A stretch of 50,076 nt of DNA from Paenibacillus xylanilyticus. GTDB taxonomy: Bacteria; Bacillota; Bacilli; Paenibacillales; Paenibacillaceae. The notes beneath the pieces are model-generated. The model was given only the letters and a program-made list of their open reading frames with translations, searched no databases and was not told the origin of the DNA. Shown piece after piece: positions 26,171 to 34,665 of this stretch. A program made the translations under genes and the position numbers. The stretch spans positions 1 through 50,076 of the forward strand of contig NZ_JABMCB010000132.1 in NCBI RefSeq assembly GCF_013359935.1. Direction: 5' to 3'. Position 1 is the first letter of the stretch. Each line of letters starts with the position of its first letter.

Positions 26171-26319
26171 TATAATGAAGTGAAACGCGGATCTTTCCGC
26201 GGCCAGCAACCATAACGCTAAATGGCGCCATGACGCTGGAGTGCTTGGGTGAACCGGCGGGCACAAGTGCTATGCTGGGTACGGCTGATCATTAACTTTA
26301 CGGAAAGAAGGTAGAGATC
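26171..26319 (+). promoter_or_regulatory. speE promoter -10 and structured leader
   Basis: TATAAT at 26171-26176 marks a likely start near 26183, with a weak -35. The ~137-base leader contains CGCGG-ATCTTT-CCGCG, an enclosing CCAGC / GCTGG stem and the perfect palindrome ATGGCGCCAT (26222-26231). No known riboswitch class is evident. The stretch 26047-26170 holds nothing I recognise. Confidence 0.4.
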
Positions 26320-27147
26320 ATGGAATTATGGTTCACGGAGAAGCAGACCCCGGCATTCGGGATCACCGCGAAGATTAAGCAGACATATGTAAGCGAAAAG
26401 ACGGACTTTCAAGATTTGGCCATGGTAGAAACCGAGGAATTCGGGAACATGTTGCTGCTCGACGGCATGGTAATGACTACGGTGAAAGACGAATTCGTTT
26501 ATCATGAGATGGCTGCTCACCCTGCGCTGAACACTCACCCGAATCCGAAAAAAGTTTTGGTTGTAGGTGGCGGCGATGGCGGGGTCATTCGTGAAGTCAT
26601 TAAGCATGCTGCAGTAGAAAAAGCAGTTCTGGTCGAAATCGACGGTAAAGTCATTGAATATTCCAAAAAATATTTGCCTGAAATTGCCGGCAAACTGGAC
26701 GAGCCCAATGTTGAAGTGCTCGTCAATGACGGCTATATGCATATTATTGAACATAAAAATGAATACGATGTAATCATCGTGGATTCCACGGAGCCTGTAG
26801 GCCCGGCTGCTCCACTGTTTGAGCGTGGTTTTTACCAGGGTATCCATGAAGCGCTGAAAGAAGACGGCATCTTCGTTGCTCAAACCGATAACCCTTGGTT
26901 CAAGGCGGATTTGATTCAAAAGGTAAACAAGGATGTTAAAGAGATCTTCCCCATCGTACACGTATACGGCTGTAACATTCCAACTTACCCAAGTGGTCTG
27001 TGGACATTTACAATGGGCAGCAAAAAATATGATCCACTTGAAGTGGACGAGACCCAAATTCCAGAGATGGATACCAAATATTACTCACCACGTTTGCACA
27101 AGGCAGCCTTTGTACTTCCTAAATTCGTGGAAGACTTAACGAAATAA
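26320..27147 (+). CDS. speE: spermidine synthase (polyamine aminopropyltransferase)
   Basis: SpeE transfers the aminopropyl group of decarboxylated S-adenosylmethionine to putrescine. The 275-residue protein shows the Rossmann motif [15 protein letters not shown], the catalytic segment [18 protein letters not shown] with the putrescine-binding Asp, and the [12 protein letters not shown] and [14 protein letters not shown] motifs. The ATG at 26320 follows AGAAGG. speB begins 14 bases after the stop, so the arginine-agmatine-putrescine-spermidine route is partly encoded in one operon. No speD or speA is in the window. Confidence 0.96.
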   Translation: MELWFTEKQTPAFGITAKIKQTYVSEKTDFQDLAMVETEEFGNMLLLDGMVMTTVKDEFVYHEMAAHPALNTHPNPKKVLVVGGGDGGVIREVIKHAAVEKAVLVEIDGKVIEYSKKYLPEIAGKLDEPNVEVLVNDGYMHIIEHKNEYDVIIVDSTEPVGPAAPLFERGFYQGIHEALKEDGIFVAQTDNPWFKADLIQKVNKDVKEIFPIVHVYGCNIPTYPSGLWTFTMGSKKYDPLEVDETQIPEMDTKYYSPRLHKAAFVLPKFVEDLTK

Positions 27148-27161
27148 AGGGGAAATCATTC

Positions 27162-28031
27162 ATGAAATTGGATCAAGCTTATTCTGGTAACGTATTTATT
27201 TGCAGTTCTGAGGATTATGAGAATTCCAAAGCGGTCATCTATGGGATGCCGATGGACTACACTGTCAGCTTCCGTCCGGGTTCCCGGTTCGGTCCTTCCC
27301 ATATCCGTCAGGCATCGGTTGGACTAGAAGAGTACAGCCCATACCTCGATAAAAGCATTGTCGATATGACATACTTTGATGCAGGAGACTTGCTTCTGCC
27401 TTTCGGTAACGCAGGACGCAGCCTTGAAGTGATCAGTGAATACATCGGCAGCCTGCTGGCTGACGACAAATTCCCGATTGGCCTCGGTGGAGAGCATCTG
27501 GTTACTTGGCCGGTCATCCAACAAATGTACAAAAAATACCCGGACCTTATCCTGATTCATATTGATGCCCACGCGGACCTTCGTGAACATTATGAAGGCG
27601 AGCCATTGTCCCACTCGACGCCAGTGCGCAAAGCAGCCGAGCTGATGGGCGGCAAAAATATTTATCAGTTCGGAATCCGTTCCGGCTCCCGTGAGGAGTT
27701 CCAATATGGACGGGAGAACATTAACTTCTATCCATTTGAAGTGGCAGCTCCGATGAAAGAAGCCCTTCCAAAAATGGGCAACCGTCCGGTGTACGTAACC
27801 ATCGACATCGACGTGCTTGATCCGTCCGCAGCACCGGGAACAGGTACAGCAGAAGCGGGTGGCATTACATCCAAAGAACTGCTGGAAGCCGTTCACATGA
27901 TTGCAGCTTCTGATGTAAATGTAGTCGGCTGCGACCTGGTTGAAGTAGCGCCGATCTATGATCCAACACAACAAACACAGATTGTCGCTGCGAAGATGAT
28001 CCGTGAAATGCTGCTTGGATTCGTGAAGTAA
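27162..28031 (+). CDS. speB: agmatinase
   Basis: A binuclear-manganese ureohydrolase of 289 residues that cleaves agmatine to putrescine and urea. The three metal motifs are GGEHLVTWP, DAHADLRE and DIDVLDPSAAPGTGTAEAGG. The agmatinase rather than arginase assignment rests on the arrangement with speE, as in B. subtilis speEB. The ATG at 27162 follows AAAGGGGA. Terminator structures lie within the next 200 bases. Confidence 0.94.
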   Translation: MKLDQAYSGNVFICSSEDYENSKAVIYGMPMDYTVSFRPGSRFGPSHIRQASVGLEEYSPYLDKSIVDMTYFDAGDLLLPFGNAGRSLEVISEYIGSLLADDKFPIGLGGEHLVTWPVIQQMYKKYPDLILIHIDAHADLREHYEGEPLSHSTPVRKAAELMGGKNIYQFGIRSGSREEFQYGRENINFYPFEVAAPMKEALPKMGNRPVYVTIDIDVLDPSAAPGTGTAEAGGITSKELLEAVHMIAASDVNVVGCDLVEVAPIYDPTQQTQIVAAKMIREMLLGFVK

Positions 28032-28096
28032 CAGCCAAGTTGAAGTTGACTTCATTGGAACATCAGCCAGGGTGTTCTGGTTCAGCCATATACGGC

Positions 28097-28133
28097 AAAA
28101 AGAGCCTTTGTCATTGGTAGCAACAAAGACTCT
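28097..28133 (-). terminator. minus-strand terminator of the toxin-like locus
   Basis: On the minus strand AGAGTCTTTGT pairs with ACAAAGGCTCT, followed by TTTTTGCC. On the plus strand the same hairpin lies after speB and lacks a T run, so it mainly serves the leftward transcript. Confidence 0.65.
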
Positions 28134-28192
28134 AGGTTTAGAAGGCTGTGGATCGCCACGGCGCCCTTTAAACTTCATAGCTTAGTTCAAGC

Positions 28193-28233
28193 GAACCCCA
28201 CCGTCATGCTCCTACCTATGAGGTGGGTTTTTG
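28193..28233 (+). terminator. plus-strand terminator overlapping the toxin-like 3' end
   Basis: AACCCCACCGTCAT pairs with ATGAGGTGGGTT, followed by TTTTTGC. It could end the speEB message or a short antisense RNA against the leftward small gene whose stop codon it overlaps. Confidence 0.75.
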
Positions 28234-28356
28234 CTTGTTACGCAACTTTTTACGCAACCAGCGGTATAGCCTTTGTACACTCAGTGCTAGACTGAGAATG
28301 GCAGCAATCTACCGGATTACATCAAGCAACGCCACAAGTTTGACCTTCGACGTCAC
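28216..28356 (-). pseudogene. degraded small membrane peptide gene, type I toxin-like
   Basis: A 47-codon reading frame starting GTG at 28356 after AAGGGAG. It encodes MTSKVKLVALLDVIR, then an in-frame TAG (28309-28311), then IAAILSLALSVQRLYRW followed by the basic tail LRKKLRNKQKPTS. A short hydrophobic helix with a cationic tail, a 3' end overlapped by a convergent terminator, and its own minus-strand promoter resemble the small membrane toxins of type I systems (TxpA/BsrG or holin-like families). The stop codon would prevent a full-length product. Family assignment is inference. Confidence 0.4.
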
Positions 28357-28420
28357 TCCCTTTTGGGAATCTGCGCCGTGTCATGAAAACATCCACCATG
28401 ATTTAAAGTCCATAAGAGCA

Positions 28421-28447
28421 ATTATAGTACATTTGTTCCCATGACAA
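28421..28447 (-). promoter_or_regulatory. promoter for the toxin-like locus
   Basis: On the minus strand TTGTCA (28447-28442), 15 bases, and TATAAT (28426-28421). The -10 is perfect and the spacing short. It lies about 65 bases before the GTG. Confidence 0.45.
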
Positions 28448-28523
28448 TACCATTTGTTGTAGATTTGATGCAATTATGAGGGATAATTCTGTATAATATG
28501 GGAATAGAGGAAGGTGGATATTT

Positions 28524-28772
28524 ATGAATGCGATTCGGGCTCATTTGAGTATGGTTCCCAAGTGGTTTAGTGTGGTACTTATGATATTTATAATCAATCT
28601 AATATTAATGATGACAGTATTCTTTAATTTATCTTTCATATTGGTTAATCTAGCGATCCTTTTCGCTGCATATAGTATTCGGGAATTTAAGTATAACAAA
28701 CTGCATTTCGGATTTTGCCTGTTTTTAAGTATCAGTTTTGTTATTATTGCTATTGAGACAATTTCGGTTTAA
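28524..28772 (+). CDS. small two- or three-helix membrane protein
   Basis: An 82-residue membrane protein with hydrophobic stretches WFSVVLMIFIINLILMMTVF, LSFILVNLAILFAAYSI and FGFCLFLSISFVIIAIET. The ATG at 28524 has AGGAAGGTGG upstream, and a TATAAT lies at 28492-28497. The gene is visibly more AT-rich than its neighbours and sits directly beyond the toxin-like remnant, which suggests acquired DNA. I do not recognise a family. Confidence 0.65.
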   Translation: MNAIRAHLSMVPKWFSVVLMIFIINLILMMTVFFNLSFILVNLAILFAAYSIREFKYNKLHFGFCLFLSISFVIIAIETISV

Positions 28773-28799
28773 CTTAGATCAAACAACGTTTTGAGAAGG

Positions 28800-28847
28800 A
28801 CCGCCTGTACCTATGGATACCAATCATGGGTGTGGGTGGTTTTTTTA
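28800..28847 (+). terminator. terminator after the small membrane protein gene
   Basis: ACCGCCTGTACCTATG pairs with CATGGGTGTGGGTGGT (with a G-G mismatch), followed by TTTTTTT. Confidence 0.8.
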
Positions 28848-28929
28848 TTGCAATAATGTCACTCAGGATAAACAGATTGTTACGTTAGAACTCGCATAAT
28901 CGGGTAAAAACATAGAAGGAGGTGTCGCG

Positions 28930-30111
28930 ATGACAACCAAGAGTACAACGACATGGAAACGGATTGGCGCACTGGCATTATCGTTAACAATGGCTTGGGG
29001 ACTGGGACCGGTACATATGCAGTCAGGTGCAAGTTCAGCATCTTCCCCGACATGCGGAAGTGGAGATCACGGATTGTCTGCTACATTGAACGAGGGCAGC
29101 GGTGTGGAAGATCAGCAACTGCAGTTTACTGACATTGATTTCCTTAACAACACAACTGGCCGGGCAGCCGGAGAGGGTTTCCTCATCGGCACCTCGAATG
29201 CAGGGTGTACATGGCAGTCCATCTATACCGGGCAATGGCAGTTCACACAGCTTGATTTTCCTAATAATGTGAACGGATTTGCTCTTGCGCAAATGAAAGA
29301 TTCAGCCAAGACATACTTTATTCGCACAACCGATGGTGGATCACACTGGAAGCGGCTTGATACTCCTGGCATTCAGTTCAAGCGAATTGATTTTAAAAAC
29401 AAAAATGAAGGCTACGGCTACACCTACAATGGAGCGTATCGGACACAGGACGGCGGATTGACCTGGACTAAAATCAACACTCCGGCGAATACGCGATCAG
29501 TAGCTTTCGCAACAGATAAACAAGGGTATGCCGTTGTAGTCGTGCCTGGCTCAGGCTATCACTTGCTCTGGACTTCGGATGGAGGCAAGAACTGGACAAC
29601 CTCTCTCCGAATCGTTTCTGCTGCATGGAACGGGGCAGACCTATATGCAAACGGGAAACAGGTATGGGCTGTCTTATATGGTGATGCAGGTATGTCGCAA
29701 CAATCCTATTCTCTCTATGCAAGCGGGAATGAAGGCAGAAACTGGCGGCAGGTGTTTGCCCAGTCGACAGCAGGTGGAGGCCCTGCACCTGGTGGAAATA
29801 GCCTGGGTAAAGGTAAAGGACCGGCTGATCCCGGTGGACATCCTGGGAATATGGCATTGATCGGAAACCAGACTGCATACCTTTCAGGCGGGTCTCCCGC
29901 AGCAGGCAAAGTGGGTATTGGGCGCTCTTACGACGCTGGTTCCACGTGGAAAAATGCAGACTTGGATGGAACGGGCTACAGTTCCCGAATCTCGTTTCCC
30001 TCCGTCAAAACCGGATGGCTTGTCGTTACAAGCAATGAGTCCCCTACGATTTATGAAACAACCAACGGAGGAAGCACGTGGAAACAAAAATTCTTATTGC
30101 CCGGAGAGTAG
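28930..30111 (+). CDS. secreted Asp-box beta-propeller (YCF48/BNR-like) protein
   Basis: A 393-residue protein with a signal peptide (WKRIGALALSLTMAWGLGPV) and repeated blades bearing Asp-box motifs: TTDGGSHWKR, TQDGGLTWTK, TSDGGKNWTT, SYDAGSTWKN and TTNGGSTWKQ. Such propellers resemble the photosystem assembly factor YCF48 and sialidase-type folds, but no catalytic residues are evident, so an extracellular binding role is more likely. A Gly/Pro-rich insert (AGGGPAPGGNSLGKGKGPAD, about residues 280-300) interrupts one blade. The ATG at 28930 follows GAAGGAGGTG. It stands alone. Confidence 0.85.
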   Translation: MTTKSTTTWKRIGALALSLTMAWGLGPVHMQSGASSASSPTCGSGDHGLSATLNEGSGVEDQQLQFTDIDFLNNTTGRAAGEGFLIGTSNAGCTWQSIYTGQWQFTQLDFPNNVNGFALAQMKDSAKTYFIRTTDGGSHWKRLDTPGIQFKRIDFKNKNEGYGYTYNGAYRTQDGGLTWTKINTPANTRSVAFATDKQGYAVVVVPGSGYHLLWTSDGGKNWTTSLRIVSAAWNGADLYANGKQVWAVLYGDAGMSQQSYSLYASGNEGRNWRQVFAQSTAGGGPAPGGNSLGKGKGPADPGGHPGNMALIGNQTAYLSGGSPAAGKVGIGRSYDAGSTWKNADLDGTGYSSRISFPSVKTGWLVVTSNESPTIYETTNGGSTWKQKFLLPGE

Positions 30112-30208
30112 GGTGAAACGACACTTTATTTGAAATAACAATATGATAAATTCAGGCACAAAGAGGACCAATATTGGTTATTTATTGTCTATTGGCCTAT
30201 GCAGCTAG

Positions 30209-30254
30209 AAACAAGCCCTTTCCTAGAACTATTTGTCAGGAAGGGCTTGTTTTC
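30209..30254 (+). terminator. terminator after the propeller gene
   Basis: AACAAGCCCTTTCCT pairs with AGGAAGGGCTTGTT, followed by TTC. Confidence 0.85.
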
Positions 30255-30270
30255 GTCTGAATAAAAACGG

Positions 30271-30299
30271 TTGAAACCTGTTCAAAAACAAGTTAATGT
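30271..30299 (+). promoter_or_regulatory. possible abfA promoter
   Basis: TTGAAA (30271-30276), a 17-base spacer and a weak -10 TAATGT (30294-30299) that overlaps the cre site. Confidence 0.35.
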
Positions 30300-30310
30300 A
30301 AGCGATAACA
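30297..30310 (+). promoter_or_regulatory. CcpA binding site (cre) of abfA
   Basis: TGTAAGCGATAACA matches every position of the Bacillus cre consensus TGWAANCGNTNWCA. It lies 10 bases before the abfA Shine-Dalgarno, where bound CcpA would block initiation or early elongation. Confidence 0.85.
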
Positions 30311-30330
30311 ACAGTTTTTGGGAGGTTGAA

Positions 30331-31815
30331 ATGATGGTAGATGTTATTTTAAAAGCCAATTCAGAACAAGGATTAATAAACCGCAATATTTACGGACACT
30401 TCTCCGAGCACTTGGGGCGTTGCATTTACGAAGGGTTATGGGTGGGAAAGGACTCACCCATTCCAAATACGGAAGGGATCCGGAATGATGTCTTGACGGC
30501 GCTGCAAAAGCTTAATATTCCTGTGCTGCGCTGGCCTGGGGGATGTTTTGCCGATGAGTATCACTGGAAAGATGGCGTGGGCCCGCTGAGTGAACGTGCA
30601 CGCATGATTAACACAAACTGGGGTGGTGTGGAAGAGAACAACCATTTTGGTACGCATGAATTTCTGAGATTATGTGAGCTGCTGGGAACCGAGCCTTACA
30701 TCAGTGGCAATGTGGGCAGCGGTACGGTGCATGAAATGCAGCAGTGGGTTGAATACATTACGTTTGACGGAGAATCACCCATGGCAAACTGGCGGAAGGA
30801 AAATGGCAGGGAGCAGCCCTGGAAGCTGACTTATTTCGGTGTAGGAAATGAGAACTGGGGATGCGGCGGCAACATGCGTGCAGAATACTATGCGGATGAG
30901 TATCGCCGATATGCTACATACGTACGCAATTACTCCGATAATCAGATTTACAAAATCGCCTGTGGCCCCAACGAGGATAATTATCATTGGACCGAAGTAT
31001 TGATGCGTGAAGCAGGGCAGCATATGAATGGATTGAGTCTTCATTATTATACATTGCCAACGGGTGTATGGCAGGACAAAGGGGAGTCTACAGGATTTGA
31101 CGATCAAGCCTGGTTTCAGACCCTGAAGCGTACATTGCATATGGAAGAACTGATCGTGAAGCATTCCGAAATTATGGATAAATATGATCCGGATTGCAAA
31201 GTGGGACTCATTATTGATGAGTGGGGAACTTGGTATAACGTAGAACCGGGAACAAATCCAGGATTCCTGTACCAGCAAAATACGATGAGGGATGCGCTTG
31301 TGGCGGGCATTAACCTGAATCTGTTCAATCGCTACAATAAACGGGTGCAAATGGCCAACCTGGCACAGATCGTTAACGTTCTGCAGGCATTGGTGTTGAC
31401 AGAAGGTGAGCGTATGCTTCTCACGCCAACGTACCATGTGTTTGATATGTATCAGGTTCATATGGACGCACAGCGATTGGAACTAAACTATGAGAGTCCT
31501 GGATACACTCTCGGGGAAGACACCATTCCTCAGCTTAGTTTGTCCGCTTCCCGCAGTAAGGATAGAGTTATCCATGTAACCGCATGCAATTTGAGTCACA
31601 CGGATGAACTGGAAGTGGTATGCCAACTTGAAGCTGTGGAGTCATCTTCGGTGTCGGGACGAATTTTGCATCATGCCGATTTTGGTGCATTCAATACGTT
31701 TGAAGATCCGAGCCGGGTGGAGCCTGTTGAATGGAAGGGTGTTACCCTTGCTAATCAGGAGCTGCGCTTCGTTCTGCCGCCTGCATCCGTAGGTGTTATT
31801 GCCGTCCAAGGGTAA
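30331..31815 (+). CDS. abfA: alpha-L-arabinofuranosidase, GH51
   Basis: A cytoplasmic glycoside hydrolase of about 494 residues that releases L-arabinose from arabino-oligosaccharides. No signal peptide is present. GH51 features are [14 protein letters not shown] at the N-terminus, the acid/base Glu174 in GVGNENWG, the nucleophile Glu297 in LIIDEWGTW, and a C-terminal beta domain ([20 protein letters not shown]). ATG 30331 and ATG 30334 are both near GGGAGGT, and the frame open back to 30271 has no ribosome site. A perfect cre site upstream predicts glucose repression. No arabinose regulator or transporter is adjacent. Confidence 0.95.
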   Translation: MMVDVILKANSEQGLINRNIYGHFSEHLGRCIYEGLWVGKDSPIPNTEGIRNDVLTALQKLNIPVLRWPGGCFADEYHWKDGVGPLSERARMINTNWGGVEENNHFGTHEFLRLCELLGTEPYISGNVGSGTVHEMQQWVEYITFDGESPMANWRKENGREQPWKLTYFGVGNENWGCGGNMRAEYYADEYRRYATYVRNYSDNQIYKIACGPNEDNYHWTEVLMREAGQHMNGLSLHYYTLPTGVWQDKGESTGFDDQAWFQTLKRTLHMEELIVKHSEIMDKYDPDCKVGLIIDEWGTWYNVEPGTNPGFLYQQNTMRDALVAGINLNLFNRYNKRVQMANLAQIVNVLQALVLTEGERMLLTPTYHVFDMYQVHMDAQRLELNYESPGYTLGEDTIPQLSLSASRSKDRVIHVTACNLSHTDELEVVCQLEAVESSSVSGRILHHADFGAFNTFEDPSRVEPVEWKGVTLANQELRFVLPPASVGVIAVQG

Positions 31816-31819
31816 TGCG

Positions 31820-32113
31820 ATGAGTACATCCGGTTCAAGTCGTTTTGTGACAAGGCAAGAGCATTGCAAGGGATGTAGTGATCAGCATGCTGTAAACATC
31901 AGTGAATCCAAAATGGCTCGACTGGTGGAAATGGCCTCACGTTCACGTCCTGTGGTACCGGATGAGGAGTATGCGCAGCGGCTATCCTCGTGTGCAGACT
32001 GCCCGGCACTGCAATACGGCACCACGTGTCGCTACTGTGGCTGTTTGGTCCAAGTACGTGCCAAGCTGGTGGAATCTACTTGCCCGTTTCCGTATGAATC
32101 TCGATGGACCTGA
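31820..32113 (+). CDS. small cysteine-rich protein, probable zinc-binding
   Basis: A 97-residue soluble protein with eight cysteines in pairs: CKGC, CADC, CRYCGC and a final CPFP. The pattern suggests one or two zinc sites. It resembles the DUF6171-type proteins of Bacilli as I remember them, but that name is tentative. The ATG at 31820 is 4 bases after the abfA stop and has AAGGG upstream, so it is probably translated from the abfA message. A terminator follows. Confidence 0.75.
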   Translation: MSTSGSSRFVTRQEHCKGCSDQHAVNISESKMARLVEMASRSRPVVPDEEYAQRLSSCADCPALQYGTTCRYCGCLVQVRAKLVESTCPFPYESRWT

Positions 32114-32145
32114 TCTTTCCGTATGATCTTATTATAATGTAGCGA

Positions 32146-32184
32146 AGCAGGGCTGCACTTTGAGGGTGCAGCTCTGCTTTTTTT
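32146..32184 (+). terminator. terminator of the abfA operon
   Basis: AGCAGGGCTGCAC pairs with GTGCAGCTCTGCT, followed by a long T run. Confidence 0.92.
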
Positions 32185-32220
32185 GTGATGCAGAGCAAAA
32201 ACTCTGAATTTGGATTTGAA

Positions 32221-32249
32221 TTGAGCGAGTGAACTGGATATAGTTATAC
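32221..32249 (+). promoter_or_regulatory. sigma-A promoter of ywiB-argS
   Basis: TTGAGC (32221-32226), exactly 17 bases, and TTATAC (32244-32249). The leader is about 120 bases. Confidence 0.6.
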
Positions 32250-32309
32250 AGTAGAGTGTAGGATAGAGAGCTATCCGGTAATATTAGCGCGTATAGCGGT
32301 ACTTGAATT

Positions 32310-32345
32310 CGGGAAGGGCTGTTCTCACCGGTCCTGCCCGATTTT
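32310..32345 (+). other. terminator-like hairpin in the ywiB-argS leader
   Basis: CGGGAAGG pairs with CCTGCCCG (one mismatch) and is followed by ATTTTG, 35 bases before ywiB. It could be an attenuator. No T-box core is present. Confidence 0.35.
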
Positions 32346-32378
32346 GCGCCGCCTCGAATATATTGGAGGTTAACATTC

Positions 32379-32804
32379 ATGTCGAACATGCGACCGGTTC
32401 AGATCCGGCTGCACAGCCGTTATGAAGGCGAAGATGTGCTGCAGGAAATGAAGGGTGAAGCCGTGTTAAAAGGATCTGTGCTCTACGTTCGTTACGAAGA
32501 GCCGCAGGCTGGACCGGAAGGCGGTATTACCCGAACAACATTGAAGCTTGGCGGACAATCGCTCAAGATTATACGCCATGGTGAGGTGGAATCGGAGCAA
32601 ACGTTTGAAATGAATCGCAAGCTCCCAGGTTTTTACCGATCACCTTACATGTCATTCACCCTGTCCACGCATACACATAAGCTGGACCTTTCCATACAGG
32701 GATTAAGCGCACGCGCAGCGTGGAGCTATGACTTTTACAGCTTTGAGGAAGAAGCCGGACATTTCGAGATTAGTTTGCACATACAGGAGGAACCAATTTC
32801 ATGA
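32379..32804 (+). CDS. ywiB: YwiB family protein (DUF1934)
   Basis: A 141-residue soluble all-beta protein, likely a small calycin-like barrel. It contains [44 protein letters not shown] and a C-terminal [17 protein letters not shown]. It matches YwiB of B. subtilis, of unknown function, and shares its position directly before argS. The ATG at 32379 has GGAGGTTAACATTC upstream. The stop overlaps the argS start (ATGA at 32801-32804), so translation is coupled. Confidence 0.9.
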   Translation: MSNMRPVQIRLHSRYEGEDVLQEMKGEAVLKGSVLYVRYEEPQAGPEGGITRTTLKLGGQSLKIIRHGEVESEQTFEMNRKLPGFYRSPYMSFTLSTHTHKLDLSIQGLSARAAWSYDFYSFEEEAGHFEISLHIQEEPIS

Positions 32805-34483
32805 CACGTAATCCATTGGATACTATTAACGAACGGGTAAGTACCGCGATCGGCAATGCTGTTGTAGCTGCCGGTATCGTTTCACAAGAGGAACAACTGC
32901 CAGCTATTACACTTGAAGTGCCACGCGACAAATCGCACGGGGATCTGGCAACCAATGCAGCGATGCAGCTGACCAAGATTGCCAAACGCAATCCTCGTCA
33001 GATCGCAGAAGAGATTATTGCAAACCTGAACCTTGCAGAAGCCGGAATCGAGAAGGCAGAGATTGCCGGACCAGGGTTCATTAACTTCAAATTGGACAAG
33101 AGTTATCTCTATCCGGTGCTTGGACTTGTTCACGAACAGGGTGAGAACTACGGACGAATCAATGTCGGCGAAGGACGAAAGGTCGAGATGGAATTCGTCA
33201 GTGCGAACCCGACAGGCAGTCTTCACCTGGGACATGCCCGCGGAGCAGCTGTGGGTGATGCACTTTGTAACATCCTCGATTACGCCGGCTATGATGTAAC
33301 GCGTGAATACTACATTAACGATGCTGGTAATCAGGTGTTTAATCTGGCACGTTCGATTGAAGCACGTTATTTGCAAGAACTGGGTCAGGATGCCGAGATG
33401 CCGGAAGATGGATACCATGGCGAAGATATCAAAGGGTTTGCGAAGCAGCTTGTTGCCGAAAAGGGAGACAGCTTGCTGTCGATGCATCCAGGTGACCGCG
33501 CCGCTTATTTCCGTGACTTTGGTCTGGAGAAAGAGCTGGACAAGATCAAACGCGATCTGAATCGCTTCCGTGTTGAATTCGACATCTGGTTCAGCGAGAC
33601 GTCGTTGTATGACAATGGAGAAGTCCTTCGCGTTCTGGACGAATTGCGTGATCGTGACGAGATTTATGAGAAAGATGGCGCTACCTGGCTGAAAACCATG
33701 CAATATGGTGATGACAAGGAACGTGTATTGATCAAAAACGATGGTACGTACACCTATCTGACACCGGATATTGCGTATCACCGTGACAAGTATTCCCGTG
33801 GATATGACACAATGATTAACATTTGGGGAGCCGATCACCACGGATATATTCCGCGGATGAAAGCGGCAATGCAAGCACTGGGCAACGATCCATCCAAGCT
33901 GGTGGTACTGATTGCACAGATGGTGAGCTTGTTCCAGAACGGGGAAAAAGTGAAGATGTCGAAGCGTACCGGTAAGGCGGTAACGATGGAGGATCTGATG
34001 GATGAAGTAGGCATTGATGCGATCCGGTACTTCTTCACCATGCGCAGTATGGATTCCCATTTGGACTTTGATATGGACCTCGCAATTTCGACGTCTAATG
34101 AAAATCCGGTGTTTTATGTACAATATGCACATGCCCGTGTATGCAGTGTATACCGTCAAGCCGAAGAGCAGGGCATCGAGCTGCTGCCACTGGCGCAGAT
34201 TGATCTGTCCAAGCTGACAACGGAACATGAATTCGATCTTCTTCGCAAAATGGGCGAGCTGCCTGAAGAGATTGCCGCAGCTGCTACCGGATATGCGCCT
34301 CACCGCATTATCCGTTATGTATATGAGTTGGCATCGCTGTTCCACAGCTATTACCGTGCTGAACGCGTCATTACAGAAGACGCGGGTCAGACCCAAGCGC
34401 GTCTGGCGCTGATTGGTGCAGTGCGCACCGTCATCGCGACAGCGCTCCGTCTGGTGGGCGTATCCGCACCGGACAAAATGTAA
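32801..34483 (+). CDS. argS: arginyl-tRNA synthetase
   Basis: A class I aminoacyl-tRNA synthetase charging tRNA-Arg, 560 residues. It has the ArgRS-specific N-terminal domain (Add-1, residues 1-110), the HIGH-type motif HLGH (142-145) in [17 protein letters not shown], the KMSKR loop (385-389) in [13 protein letters not shown], and the C-terminal anticodon-binding helix bundle ([25 protein letters not shown]). It starts inside the end of ywiB. A large hairpin follows the stop. Confidence 0.97.
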   Translation: MTRNPLDTINERVSTAIGNAVVAAGIVSQEEQLPAITLEVPRDKSHGDLATNAAMQLTKIAKRNPRQIAEEIIANLNLAEAGIEKAEIAGPGFINFKLDKSYLYPVLGLVHEQGENYGRINVGEGRKVEMEFVSANPTGSLHLGHARGAAVGDALCNILDYAGYDVTREYYINDAGNQVFNLARSIEARYLQELGQDAEMPEDGYHGEDIKGFAKQLVAEKGDSLLSMHPGDRAAYFRDFGLEKELDKIKRDLNRFRVEFDIWFSETSLYDNGEVLRVLDELRDRDEIYEKDGATWLKTMQYGDDKERVLIKNDGTYTYLTPDIAYHRDKYSRGYDTMINIWGADHHGYIPRMKAAMQALGNDPSKLVVLIAQMVSLFQNGEKVKMSKRTGKAVTMEDLMDEVGIDAIRYFFTMRSMDSHLDFDMDLAISTSNENPVFYVQYAHARVCSVYRQAEEQGIELLPLAQIDLSKLTTEHEFDLLRKMGELPEEIAAAATGYAPHRIIRYVYELASLFHSYYRAERVITEDAGQTQARLALIGAVRTVIATALRLVGVSAPDKM

Positions 34484-34521
34484 CCCCGAGACCAAGCGGC
34501 GCACCTGCCGCTCGGCGAGTG

Positions 34522-34579
34522 GCAAAAAGTCTCCATGCATCACGCCTGCAATTGCAGCGTGGACATGGAGACTTTTTGC
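34522..34579. terminator. bidirectional terminator between argS and the subtilisin gene
   Basis: A perfect 16-bp outer stem GCAAAAAGTCTCCATG / CATGGAGACTTTTTGC encloses an inner CACGC / GCGTG stem. A and T runs on the two sides allow function in both directions. Confidence 0.88.
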
Positions 34580-34580
34580 T

Positions 34581-34647
34581 GTGCCCGGTGGTCAATCCCG
34601 CCATTTCAGTGGCGGACCACCCGGGCACCAGGGCAGGCCAGCCTGCC
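34581..34647. repeat. two further GC-rich inverted repeats
   Basis: GTGCCCGGTGGTC (34581-34593) pairs with GACCACCCGGGCAC (34615-34628) around an inner CGCC/GGCG stem. GGCAGGC-CA-GCCTGCC follows at 34632-34647. Together with the preceding terminator they make three adjacent hairpins just beyond the subtilisin stop codon. Confidence 0.6.
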
Positions 34648-34665
34648 ATTGGCTGCAGCTGCCCG

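Noticed and set aside
26250..26280. AGTGCT repeats in the speE leader as an inverted repeat
   Set aside because: The two copies are direct, not inverted, so they do not form a stem.
28223..28444. Rightward 73-codon open frame after speB
   Set aside because: It starts inside a terminator and is antisense to the toxin-like frame, with no ribosome site and no protein-like hydrophobic pattern.
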